Assembly (NCBI RefSeq): GCF_010550245.1
Contig: NZ_JAAGLU010000032.1
Location: forward strand, 61,790 to 125,789
Origin: Streptomyces sp. SID12501
GTDB taxonomy: Bacteria; Actinomycetota; Actinomycetes; Streptomycetales; Streptomycetaceae
Length of the DNA: 64,000 bases
Direction of reading: 5' to 3'
Made by a program: the position numbers and the translations under genes. Positions 50,771-57,901 of the stretch are shown here, in pieces (the stretch's first letter is position 1; each line of letters opens with the position of its first letter). The notes beneath the pieces are model-generated. The model had not been told where the DNA came from. It did not search any database and worked only from the letters and a program-made list of their open reading frames with translations.

Positions 50771-51447
50771 GCGTTGACCAGCTTCTTGAGGATCGAGGTG
50801 AAGAAGGGGAGGCCGTCGGTACGGCCGCTGCCGATCAGCGGCTCCACCGCGTGCTCGGGGTGCGGCATGAGGCCCACGACGTTCCCGGCGGCGTTGCTGA
50901 TGCCCGCGATGTCGCGGAGCGAGCCGTTCGGGTTGAAGTCGACGTACCGGAAGACGACCCGGCCCTCCGCTTCCAGCTCGTCGAGCGTGTGCTCGTCGGC
51001 GACGTACCGGCCGTCCATGTTCTTCAGCGGGATGTGGATCTCCTGGCCGGCCTCGTAGTCGACGGTCCAGGCCGTGTCCGCGTTCTCCACCCGCAGCTTC
51101 TGGTCGCGGCAGATGAAGTGGAGGTGGTTGTTGCCGAGCATCGCGCCCGGGAGGAGGTGCGCCTCGGTGAGAATCTGGAAGCCGTTGCAGATGCCGAGGA
51201 CCGGCATGCCCGACTTCGCCTGCTCGATGACCGACTCCATCACCGGCGAGAAACGGGAGATGGCACCCGCGCGCAGATAGTCGCCGTACGAGAATCCGCC
51301 GGGCAGAACAACCGCGTCGACCTGCTTCAGGTCCTTGTCCTTGTGCCAGAGAGCTACCGGCTCGGCACCCGCGAGGCGGATCGCGCGCTGGGTGTCCCGG
51401 TCGTCCAGGGAACCCGGAAAGGTGACGACTCCAATACGAGCAGTCAC
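50767..51447 (-). CDS. purQ: Phosphoribosylformylglycinamidine synthase subunit I (glutaminase)
   Basis: This 226-residue class I glutamine amidotransferase supplies ammonia to PurL. The nucleophile is Cys87 in GICNGFQ. The His196-x-Glu198 pair in PHPEHA completes the triad, and the oxyanion region is PGGFSYGDYLR. The start overlaps the purS stop and the end overlaps the purL start, so all three genes are translationally coupled. Confidence 0.97.
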   Translation of the reverse strand: MTARIGVVTFPGSLDDRDTQRAIRLAGAEPVALWHKDKDLKQVDAVVLPGGFSYGDYLRAGAISRFSPVMESVIEQAKSGMPVLGICNGFQILTEAHLLPGAMLGNNHLHFICRDQKLRVENADTAWTVDYEAGQEIHIPLKNMDGRYVADEHTLDELEAEGRVVFRYVDFNPNGSLRDIAGISNAAGNVVGLMPHPEHAVEPLIGSGRTDGLPFFTSILKKLVNA

Positions 51448-51713
51448 TTTTCTTCCCCCACCATCTCCTCCACCTTCACGGTGAAGTCCTCGATCACGGT
51501 GTTGGCGAGGAAGGATTCCGCAAGATCATGGATGCGGGCGAGCGCGGCGTCGTCCACCGGTCCGTCAACTTCCAGTTCGAATCGCTTTCCCTGACGTACG
51601 TCGGAGACGCCCTCGAAACCGAGACGCGGCAGTGCACGCTGCACCGCCTGGCCCTGGGGGTCGAGGATCTCCGGCTTGAGCATGACGTCGACTACGACGC
51701 GTGCCACTGGCAC
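51444..51713 (-). CDS. purS: Phosphoribosylformylglycinamidine synthase subunit PurS
   Basis: This 89-residue structural subunit bridges PurL and PurQ. Typical motifs are VVVDVMLKPEILDPQGQAVQ at the N-terminus, GFEGVSDVRQGKRFEL and a helical end. It is first in the operon. Nested inverted repeats lie 34-78 nt upstream of the start. The shared 366-nt region upstream separates it from lsrL. Confidence 0.96.
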   Translation of the reverse strand: MPVARVVVDVMLKPEILDPQGQAVQRALPRLGFEGVSDVRQGKRFELEVDGPVDDAALARIHDLAESFLANTVIEDFTVKVEEMVGEEK

Positions 51714-52079
51714 TCCCGGTGTGTGGTGCTGAGCAGGTCGCTTCAGACTACCCGTACAAAATTTCTACGCGGGTAGATTCGTAGGAATCTACGGAAACCC
51801 AGGAGGACGGCATCACGATCCGGTATCGGAGCGGCGCCATCCCGAAAAATTCTGGGAAAGATCCGGGTTCACATCCAGGATGTCTATTGCGGGGGAGACA
51901 CTCGGACAGATTTAGTCGGTCTTCCCATTGCAATGCCGGGCACTGTACAAAGGAAAAGGCATTAGCCGATACTTTGCCCAATAACAGTCGGACAACCAGT
52001 CGGACAACCGAGATCTCCTGACACCTCCCGACGTCTTCGCACGTCGCGGCTGAGGTGTCGCACGAAGGGACCGATATTC
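51714..52079. promoter_or_regulatory. purS / lsrL divergent region
   Basis: The 366 nt contain no gene. The AT-rich part next to purS holds nested inverted repeats (51747-51791). The part next to lsrL includes repeated CAGTCGGACAACC units (near 51987 and 52000) and a CGACGTCTTCGCACGTCG imperfect palindrome (near 52029-52046), which might be a hairpin in the lsrL leader. Confidence 0.55.
51747..51791. promoter_or_regulatory. Nested inverted repeats upstream of purS
   Basis: CTACCCG (51747-51753) is repeated in inverse as CGGGTAG (51769-51775). TCTAC (51763-51767) faces GTAGA (51772-51776). GTAGATT (51772-51778) faces AATCTAC (51785-51791). The right-hand half-site is shared. This looks like an operator cluster, or alternative RNA hairpins, for the purSQL operon; the binding factor is unknown. 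Confidence 0.5.
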
Positions 52080-52397
52080 GTGGCTCAGCGTGTCGTGGTC
52101 ACACTCTCGGACGACATCGACGGCTCGGAAGCGGCGGAAACCATCGCCTTCGGACTCGACGGCAAGTCGTACGAGATCGACCTGAATCTGACCAATGCCA
52201 AGAAGCTGCGTAAGGCCCTCGAGCCGTACGTGGAGGCCGGCCGCAAGCGGTCGCGCTCCGGCAAGGCGTACAAGCAGACGGAGGTCGCCCCCGACCCCTC
52301 GGCGGTCCGGGCCTGGGCCCTCGCCAACAAGTTCGACGTACCGAGCCGCGGGCGCATCCCCAAGAAGGTGTACGAGGCCTTCACCGCCGCCCAGTAG
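52080..52397 (+). CDS. lsrL: Lsr2-family nucleoid-associated protein
   Basis: This 105-residue xenogeneic silencer-type protein has an N-terminal oligomerisation domain (AQRVVVTLSDDIDGSEAAET, ... GKSYEIDL) and a C-terminal DNA-binding domain with the AT-hook-like RGR in VPSRGRIPKKV. Next to purS, it corresponds to the Lsr2 paralogue LsrL (SCO4076 in my memory) rather than the main Lsr2. The start is GTG 52080. It binds AT-rich DNA and represses foreign or specialised genes. Confidence 0.92.
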   Translation: MAQRVVVTLSDDIDGSEAAETIAFGLDGKSYEIDLNLTNAKKLRKALEPYVEAGRKRSRSGKAYKQTEVAPDPSAVRAWALANKFDVPSRGRIPKKVYEAFTAAQ

Positions 52398-52550
52398 CCG
52401 CCCAGCAGCGGCTGAGCAGTACCACCGCAGCACCCCCGCGGTCCTCCAGGAGCCCCTCGGCGCAACCGACTTGCGTTGCCCCCCTGCTGATCAGCTAGAG
52501 TTCGGAGCACGCCGAGGGGCGAGGCCGAAAGGCCCGGCTCACGGAGGCTT

Positions 52551-52622
52551 GCGGGTGTAGTTCAGTAGCAGAACATCCCCCTTCCAGGGGGAAGGCGCAG
52601 TGTGCAATTCCTGTCACCCGCT
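52551..52622 (+). tRNA. tRNA-Gly (anticodon UCC)
   Basis: The 72-nt cloverleaf has GCGGGTG/CACCCGC acceptor arms and anticodon loop CTTCCAG. CCA is not encoded. TAGAGT about 55 nt upstream (near 52494) with TTGCGT before it is a plausible promoter. Confidence 0.93.
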
Positions 52623-52702
52623 CTGCAGCGCCGGTCTGACCACTCTTGTGGATCAGGTAGGCTGGTGCTCGCGCCAGTCGGTGAAAGCCGACTGGAGGCA
52701 AT

Positions 52703-52778
52703 GCGGACGTAGCTCAGTTGGTAGAGCGCAACCTTGCCAAGGTTGAGGTCGCCAGTTCGAACCTGGTCGTCCGCTCCA
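52703..52778 (+). tRNA. tRNA-Gly (anticodon GCC), copy 1
   Basis: The 73-nt gene plus an encoded CCA has GCGGACG/CGTCCGC acceptor arms and anticodon loop TTGCCAA. It appears identical to the gene at 56761-56836. It probably shares a transcript with the tRNA-Gly (UCC) 80 nt upstream. Confidence 0.95.
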
Positions 52779-52782
52779 GATC

Positions 52783-52811
52783 AAGACCCCGGTCCAATGG
52801 ATCGGGGTCTT
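52783..52811 (+). terminator. Terminator after tRNA-Gly copy 1
   Basis: The stem AAGACCCCGGTCC / GGATCGGGGTCTT has one G-U pair and the 3-base loop AAT, followed by TTT. The same element follows copy 2 with a perfect stem. Confidence 0.88.
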
Positions 52812-52981
52812 TTTCGTGTTCTCGCGGTGAGCTGTACTCGATCCGCTCTACTCGATCCCTCGATCCCTCGGCCTCTTGGTCTCTTGGCCTCTCGGTCTCT
52901 TCTCTGTCGTCTGACATTTGTCATGTGCGGTGATGACACCGCGCACTGCCTTCTCCGCCTCCCCGCCGGGATGCTGAAGGT

Positions 52982-53980
52982 ATGGAAACCAACGAACACG
53001 AACACGTGATTGAGGTCACTGACCTGCGGCGTGTGTACGGGGGCGGGTTCGAGGCGGTGCGCGGGGTGTCGTTCTCCGTGGGCCGCGGGGAGGTCTTCGC
53101 CCTGCTGGGCACGAACGGCGCGGGCAAGACGTCGACCGTCGAGCTGCTGGAGGGGCTGGCGCCGCCCGCCGGTGGGCGTGTGCGGGTGCTGGGCCATGAT
53201 CCGTACACCGAGCGGGCCCTCGTACGGCCGCGTACCGGGGTGATGCTCCAGGAGGGCGGCTTCCCGTCCGAGCTGACCGTCGGCGAGACCGCGCGGATGT
53301 GGGCCGGGTGCACGAGCGGGGCGCGGCCCGAGGGGGAGGCGCTCGCGCTCGTCGGGCTGGAGCGGCGGACCGACGTACGCGTGAAGCAGTTGTCCGGGGG
53401 TGAGCGGCGGCGACTCGACCTCGCGCTCGCGCTCCTCGGCAACCCGGAGGTGCTGTTCCTCGACGAACCGACGACCGGCCTCGACGCCGAAGGGCGCCGG
53501 GCCACCTGGGAGTTGGTACGGGAGCTGCGCGCCGGCGGTACGACCGTGCTGCTCACCACGCACTATCTGGAGGAGGCGGAGGATCTCGCCGACCGGCTCG
53601 CCATCCTCCACGAGGGGCGCATCGCCGCCGCCGGTACGCCCGCCGAGGTGACCGCCTCGCAGCCGTCCCGGATCTCCTTCGAGCTGCCCGCCGGATACTT
53701 CGTGGGCGACCTGCCGCCGCTCGGCCCGCTCGGCGTGAGCGGGTACGAGGAGGAGGGGCGCGTCGTACGGCTGCGGACCCATGAACTCCAGCGCGCGGCA
53801 ACGCGGTTGCTGGTGTGGGCCGAGGAGGCCGGGGTCACCCTGCGGGGGCTGGACGTGCGGTCGGCCTCGCTGGAGGAGGCGTTTCTGCGGATCGCGCGGG
53901 AGGCGTCGGCAGACGTGGAGAGTTCCGCTGGTTCCGCTGGTTCCGCTGGTTCCGCTGTCGCCGAGGAGCGTGTCGCATGA
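52982..53980 (+). CDS. ABC exporter ATPase
   Basis: This 332-residue ATP-binding subunit has Walker A GTNGAGKTS, Q-loop region MLQEGGFPSE, signature LSGGERRRLDLA, Walker B LFLDEPTTGLD and H-loop TTHYLEEAEDL. The C-terminal extension (about residues 225-332) is the regulatory domain of drug and lipid exporters. It ends in a Ser-Ala-Gly repeat encoded by a 9-nt tandem repeat. It forms an exporter with the membrane subunit encoded next (ATGA overlap). The ligand is unknown. The coupled two-component system suggests induction by envelope stress. Confidence 0.93.
   Translation: METNEHEHVIEVTDLRRVYGGGFEAVRGVSFSVGRGEVFALLGTNGAGKTSTVELLEGLAPPAGGRVRVLGHDPYTERALVRPRTGVMLQEGGFPSELTVGETARMWAGCTSGARPEGEALALVGLERRTDVRVKQLSGGERRRLDLALALLGNPEVLFLDEPTTGLDAEGRRATWELVRELRAGGTTVLLTTHYLEEAEDLADRLAILHEGRIAAAGTPAEVTASQPSRISFELPAGYFVGDLPPLGPLGVSGYEEEGRVVRLRTHELQRAATRLLVWAEEAGVTLRGLDVRSASLEEAFLRIAREASADVESSAGSAGSAGSAVAEERVA
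53922..53957. repeat. 9-nt tandem repeat, 4 copies
   Basis: GTTCCGCTG is repeated four times without interruption in the 3' part of the ABC ATPase gene, encoding a Ser-Ala-Gly run. Copy-number changes would keep the reading frame. Confidence 0.9.
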
Positions 53981-54777
53981 GTCGTACGAGTGCGGTTGCG
54001 GCCGGTATCGGTCGCACGACTCCCGCCGGGCGGATGCGGGCCCTGGCCCGGGCCGAGTCGACGTTGTTCCTGCGCAACAAGGGCACGCTCGTCGCCGCCC
54101 TGTTCGTGCCGCTGGTGCTGCCGTTCAGTGTGCGGACCGCCATGTCGGACACGGACCTGAAAGAGGCCGGGCTCAACATCGGGACGCTCATCCTGCCCGC
54201 CTCGGTCGGCTTCTCGCTGCTCTTCGCCGTGTACGCAGCCCTCGTGGGCGTCTTCGTCGCCCGGCGCGAGGAACTCGTCCTCAAGCGGCTGCGCACCGGT
54301 GAGCTGCGCGACGTGGAGATACTCACCGGGTCGGCGCTCCCGGCGGTCGCGACAGGCTTCGTACAGTGTCTGCTGCTGGCCGTCGGCTGTACCGTCCTGC
54401 TCGATCTCGACGCGCCACCGGCACCCCAACTCGCCTTCATCGGGCTGCTGTTGGGCCTGCTGACGGCTGTGGCACTGACCGCTCTCACCGCCAGCTTCAG
54501 CCAGACCACCGAGAGCGCGCAGGTCACCTCGCTGCCGCTGATGCTCCTGTCGTTCATCGGCTCCGGGATCACCGTCCCGCTGGAGTTTCTGCCCGACCGG
54601 CTCGCCTCGTTCTGCGAGTTCCTCCCGCTGACGCCCGCGATCACTCTCGTACGCGGCGCCTGGACCGGTGACCTGTCGGCGTACGAGGCCCTGGGCGCCG
54701 TACTGACCGGCCTGGCCTGGACCGTCCTGTCGGTGTTTGCTGTACGACGGTGGTTCCGCTGGGAACCGCGGCGGTAG
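53977..54777 (+). CDS. ABC-2 type exporter membrane subunit
   Basis: This 266-residue protein has six hydrophobic segments. The first begins around residue 40 (GTLVAALFVPLVLPFSV), and the later FLPDRLASFCEFLPLTPAI is typical of the ABC-2 permease C-terminal motif. ATG 53977 overlaps the ATPase stop. With the upstream ATPase it makes a homodimeric or 2+2 exporter for a drug, lipid or peptide. A histidine kinase gene starts 47 nt downstream. Confidence 0.88.
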   Translation: MSRTSAVAAGIGRTTPAGRMRALARAESTLFLRNKGTLVAALFVPLVLPFSVRTAMSDTDLKEAGLNIGTLILPASVGFSLLFAVYAALVGVFVARREELVLKRLRTGELRDVEILTGSALPAVATGFVQCLLLAVGCTVLLDLDAPPAPQLAFIGLLLGLLTAVALTALTASFSQTTESAQVTSLPLMLLSFIGSGITVPLEFLPDRLASFCEFLPLTPAITLVRGAWTGDLSAYEALGAVLTGLAWTVLSVFAVRRWFRWEPRR

Positions 54778-54824
54778 TGGGCGGCAGCGGACGTAGTGGT
54801 CGTAGTGGACAGGGGATCAGGAAA

Positions 54825-56099
54825 ATGCGCAGGCCCGGGAGCTGGTGGGGGCGCAAGAGCACGCCGGCGAAGGTGGAGACGTACACGCGCTGGTCGTTTC
54901 ATCTGTTCCCCTTCGTCGAGGTGACCGCGATCGGACTGCCCGTCCTCGGGCAGGCGGGGGCACGGCTCGCGCCCTGGCTGTTCCTGCTGGTGTGCGTGCA
55001 CTCCGTGCTCTGCGCGGTGACCGCGTCCCGAGCCCTGGACTGGATCCGGGGGACCCGGGAACAGCCGCTGCGGCTGCTGGCCGTACTCGGCACCGTCACC
55101 GCGGCGACCGGGGTCACGGCTCTCGTCCTCGTCACCCACGGGCCGGGCGGCGAGGACATGAAGACCGCCGCCGGCAGCCTGTTCGGCGGGGTGATCTCCT
55201 TCGGCGTCGGCACCCTCACCCTCGGCCTGCGCAGCAGACTGCGGATGCTGTGGCTGGTGGCCGGGCTGGCCGGGGGCTCGGTCGCCGTGGCCCTCCCGCT
55301 GGGCCTCTCGGCGGCCGTGTCCCTCGGCACGGGGCTGGCCGTACTGCTCGGCGCCGGCTTCATCACGCTCACGTACGCCTTCTCCGTCTGGCTGCTCAAA
55401 GCCGTGTACGAACTCGACGAGGCCCGCGAGACCCGGGCCCGGCTCGCCGTCGCCGAGGAACGGCTGCGGTTCGGGCGCGATCTGCACGACGTGATGGGAC
55501 GGAACCTGGCGGTGATCGCCCTCAAGAGCGAACTGGCCGTACAGCTCGCCCGGCGCGAACGGCCCGAGTCCGTCGACCAGATGATTGAGGTGCAGCGCAT
55601 CGCACGGGAGTCGCAGCGGGAGGTACGGGATGTCGTGCGGGGGTACCGCGAGGCCGACCTCGGTACGGAACTCCTGGGCGCACAAGGGGTGTTGACCGCC
55701 GCGGGGATCTCGTGCGAGGTGACCGGGGAGGCGGTCGGGCTGCCGGGCGAGGTGCAGTCGGCCCTCGGGTGGGTGGTCCGGGAGGCGACGACCAACGTGC
55801 TGCGGCACGGGGATGCCGGGTGGTGCGGAGTGAGGGTCCGGGTCGGTGACGGGCTGGTGGTGCTGACCGTGGAGAACGACGGGGTTCGGCAGGAGGCAGG
55901 TGAGGGCACGACGGGGGCGGGGTCCGGGCTCGTCGGGCTGCGGGAGCGGTTGTCGGCGGTCGACGGGCGGCTGGAGGCGAGGGTCGTGGGTCCGGGTGGG
56001 GAGCGGTTCCGGGTGGTCGCGACGGTGCCGTTGCCTGCGGGGGAAGGGTCGGGGCTCGGAGCAAGCTCGGGGTTCGTTGTAAATGAGGTGACCTCATGA
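54825..56099 (+). CDS. Sensor histidine kinase (NarL/DesK type)
   Basis: This 424-residue kinase has an N-terminal sensor of about six membrane helices (residues 25-190). The HisKA_3 dimerisation domain carries the phosphorylated His221 in RFGRDLHDVMGRN, and the C-terminal ATP-binding domain has the N-box VREATTNVLRHG and G-box GLVGLRERL. ATG 54825 follows AGGAAA. With no large extracellular loop it likely senses a membrane signal. It overlaps the regulator gene by 4 nt. Confidence 0.93.
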   Translation: MRRPGSWWGRKSTPAKVETYTRWSFHLFPFVEVTAIGLPVLGQAGARLAPWLFLLVCVHSVLCAVTASRALDWIRGTREQPLRLLAVLGTVTAATGVTALVLVTHGPGGEDMKTAAGSLFGGVISFGVGTLTLGLRSRLRMLWLVAGLAGGSVAVALPLGLSAAVSLGTGLAVLLGAGFITLTYAFSVWLLKAVYELDEARETRARLAVAEERLRFGRDLHDVMGRNLAVIALKSELAVQLARRERPESVDQMIEVQRIARESQREVRDVVRGYREADLGTELLGAQGVLTAAGISCEVTGEAVGLPGEVQSALGWVVREATTNVLRHGDAGWCGVRVRVGDGLVVLTVENDGVRQEAGEGTTGAGSGLVGLRERLSAVDGRLEARVVGPGGERFRVVATVPLPAGEGSGLGASSGFVVNEVTS

Positions 56100-56707
56100 G
56101 CGCGGTACGGCTGCTGCTCGCCGACGACGAGCACCTCATCCGGGGTGCGCTGGCCGCGCTGCTCGGTCTGGAGGACGATCTCGTGGTCGTCGCCGAGGCC
56201 GCCACCGGGCCCGAGGCGCTGGCCATGGCCCGGGCGCACCGGCCCGACGTCGCGGTGCTCGACCTTGAGATGCCTGGCGCGGACGGTGTGAAGGTCGCCA
56301 CATCACTGCGGGCCGAACTGCCGGAGTGCCGGGTACTGATCGTGACCAGCCACGGCCGGCCCGGGCATCTGAAGCGGGCGCTTGAGGCAGGTGTGCGCGG
56401 GTTCGTCCCCAAGACGGTCAGCGCGCAGCGCCTCGCCGAGATCATCCGTACCGTGCACGCCGGAAACCGTTACGTCGACCCCGAGTTGGCCGCCGACGCG
56501 ATCTCCGCCGGTGACTCGCCGCTCACCCCGCGCGAGGCAGAGGTGCTCGAACTCGCCGCAGACGGTGCGCCGGTCGCGGAGATCGCGGAACGGGCCGCGC
56601 TGTCGCAGGGGACCGTACGCAACTATCTGTCGTCGGCCGTCTCGAAGCTCGGGGCGGAGAACCGGCATGCGGCGGTACGGCTCGCACGGCTTCGGGGTTG
56701 GGTATAG
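56096..56707 (+). CDS. NarL/LuxR-type response regulator
   Basis: This 203-residue response regulator has a receiver domain with acidic pocket LLADDEH and phosphoacceptor Asp56 (LDLEMPG), and a LuxR-type helix-turn-helix (LTPREAEVLELAADG, ISQ-like LSQGTVRNYLSSAVSKL). The likely targets are its own operon including the ABC exporter. The stop TAG overlaps a TATAGT sequence (56703-56708) that could be the -10 box of the tRNA-Gly copy 2 promoter. Confidence 0.94.
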   Translation: MSAVRLLLADDEHLIRGALAALLGLEDDLVVVAEAATGPEALAMARAHRPDVAVLDLEMPGADGVKVATSLRAELPECRVLIVTSHGRPGHLKRALEAGVRGFVPKTVSAQRLAEIIRTVHAGNRYVDPELAADAISAGDSPLTPREAEVLELAADGAPVAEIAERAALSQGTVRNYLSSAVSKLGAENRHAAVRLARLRGWV

Positions 56708-56760
56708 TTGCTCTCGCGCCACGGCACGTACGGCATGTACGACACGTACTGGGACGCGAT

Positions 56761-56836
56761 GCGGACGTAGCTCAGTTGGTAGAGCGCAACCTTGCCAAGG
56801 TTGAGGTCGCCAGTTCGAACCTGGTCGTCCGCTCCA
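56761..56836 (+). tRNA. tRNA-Gly (anticodon GCC), copy 2
   Basis: This appears identical to copy 1 over the 73-nt body and encoded CCA. The preceding GCGAT differs from copy 1. It is followed by the same type of terminator at 56841. Confidence 0.95.
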
Positions 56837-56840
56837 GATC

Positions 56841-56869
56841 AAGACCCCGGTCCAATGGACCGGGGTCTT
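56841..56869 (+). terminator. Terminator after tRNA-Gly copy 2
   Basis: AAGACCCCGGTCC and GGACCGGGGTCTT pair perfectly over 13 bp around AAT, followed by TTT. It is convergent with purC. Confidence 0.9.
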
Positions 56870-56892
56870 TTTCGTGTGCTGGGCCGGGCCGG

Positions 56893-57804
56893 CTACGTCC
56901 AGCTCAGGCCCGTCAGACGCTCGTACGCCTCGATGTACTTCGCTCGGGTCGCGTCCGTGACGTGCTGCGGGAGCGGCGGCGGGGGCTGCTCGCTGGCACG
57001 GACCCAGCCGGACTCCGACGACGTGAGCCAGTCCCGTACGAACTGCTTGTCGAACGAGGGCTGCGCGTGGCCCGGCTCCCACTGGTCGGCCGGCCAGAAG
57101 CGGGACGAGTCCGGGGTGAGGACCTCGTCGGCGAGGATCAGGGTCTCGCCGGCTGCCGTGCTCTCGTACCCGAACTCGAACTTCGTGTCCGCCAGGATGA
57201 TGCCCCGGTCGCGGGCGATGTCCCGGGCGCGGGAGTAGACGGCGAGGGTCGCCTGGCGGAGCTGGGCGGCGGACTCGGCGCCGATCTGGCGGGCGACCTC
57301 CTCGTACGACACGTTCTCGTCGTGCTCGCCGACCGCGGCCTTCGTGGCCGGGGTGAAGATAGGGGCGGGGAGCTCGGAGCCGTCGGTGAGACCCTCGGGG
57401 AGGGCCAGGCCGCAGACCGTACGGGAGTCGTTGTACTCGGTGAGGCCGGAGCCGGTGAGGTAGCCGCGGGCCACGCACTCCACCGGCATCATGCGCAGGG
57501 ACTTGCAGATCAGGGTGCGGCCCGCCCAGTCGGCGGGGGCGCCCGGCGGGAGTTCGGCGCTCAGGACGTGGTTGGGGGCCAGGTCGGCGAGCTGGTCGAA
57601 CCACCAGAGCGAGAGCTGGGTGAGGACGCGGCCCTTGTCAGGGATCTCCGTCCGCAGCACCCAGTCGAAGGCGGAGATACGGTCGCTGGCGACCATCACG
57701 AGGTCGCCCGCCTCGTTCTGGTACAGGTCGCGCACCTTGCCGGTGTGCAGATGCACCAGACCCGGAACCTGGAGGGGCTCGGGCTTTTCTACGAATCCGG
57801 ACAC
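56893..57804 (-). CDS. purC: SAICAR synthetase
   Basis: This 303-residue enzyme joins aspartate to CAIR with ATP to give SAICAR in purine synthesis. Motifs include HTGKVRDLYQ, VASDRISAFDWV, ARGYLTGSG, LADTKFEFGY and DSSRFWPADQW. GTG 57804 has GGAGG upstream within CACGGGGAGGAACC, and it begins SGFVEKPEPL. The codons further upstream are low-quality. The gene is alone and convergent with tRNA-Gly copy 2. Confidence 0.97.
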   Translation of the reverse strand: MSGFVEKPEPLQVPGLVHLHTGKVRDLYQNEAGDLVMVASDRISAFDWVLRTEIPDKGRVLTQLSLWWFDQLADLAPNHVLSAELPPGAPADWAGRTLICKSLRMMPVECVARGYLTGSGLTEYNDSRTVCGLALPEGLTDGSELPAPIFTPATKAAVGEHDENVSYEEVARQIGAESAAQLRQATLAVYSRARDIARDRGIILADTKFEFGYESTAAGETLILADEVLTPDSSRFWPADQWEPGHAQPSFDKQFVRDWLTSSESGWVRASEQPPPPLPQHVTDATRAKYIEAYERLTGLSWT

Positions 57805-57901
57805 GGTTCCTCCCCGTGGTGATGTCCAAGTGGCTCGATTCTCCCGTATGCGGAGCACTCGTTTTCGCCGGGGGCAGGAGGAGGGCAGCGAGAAGGAACA
57901 G

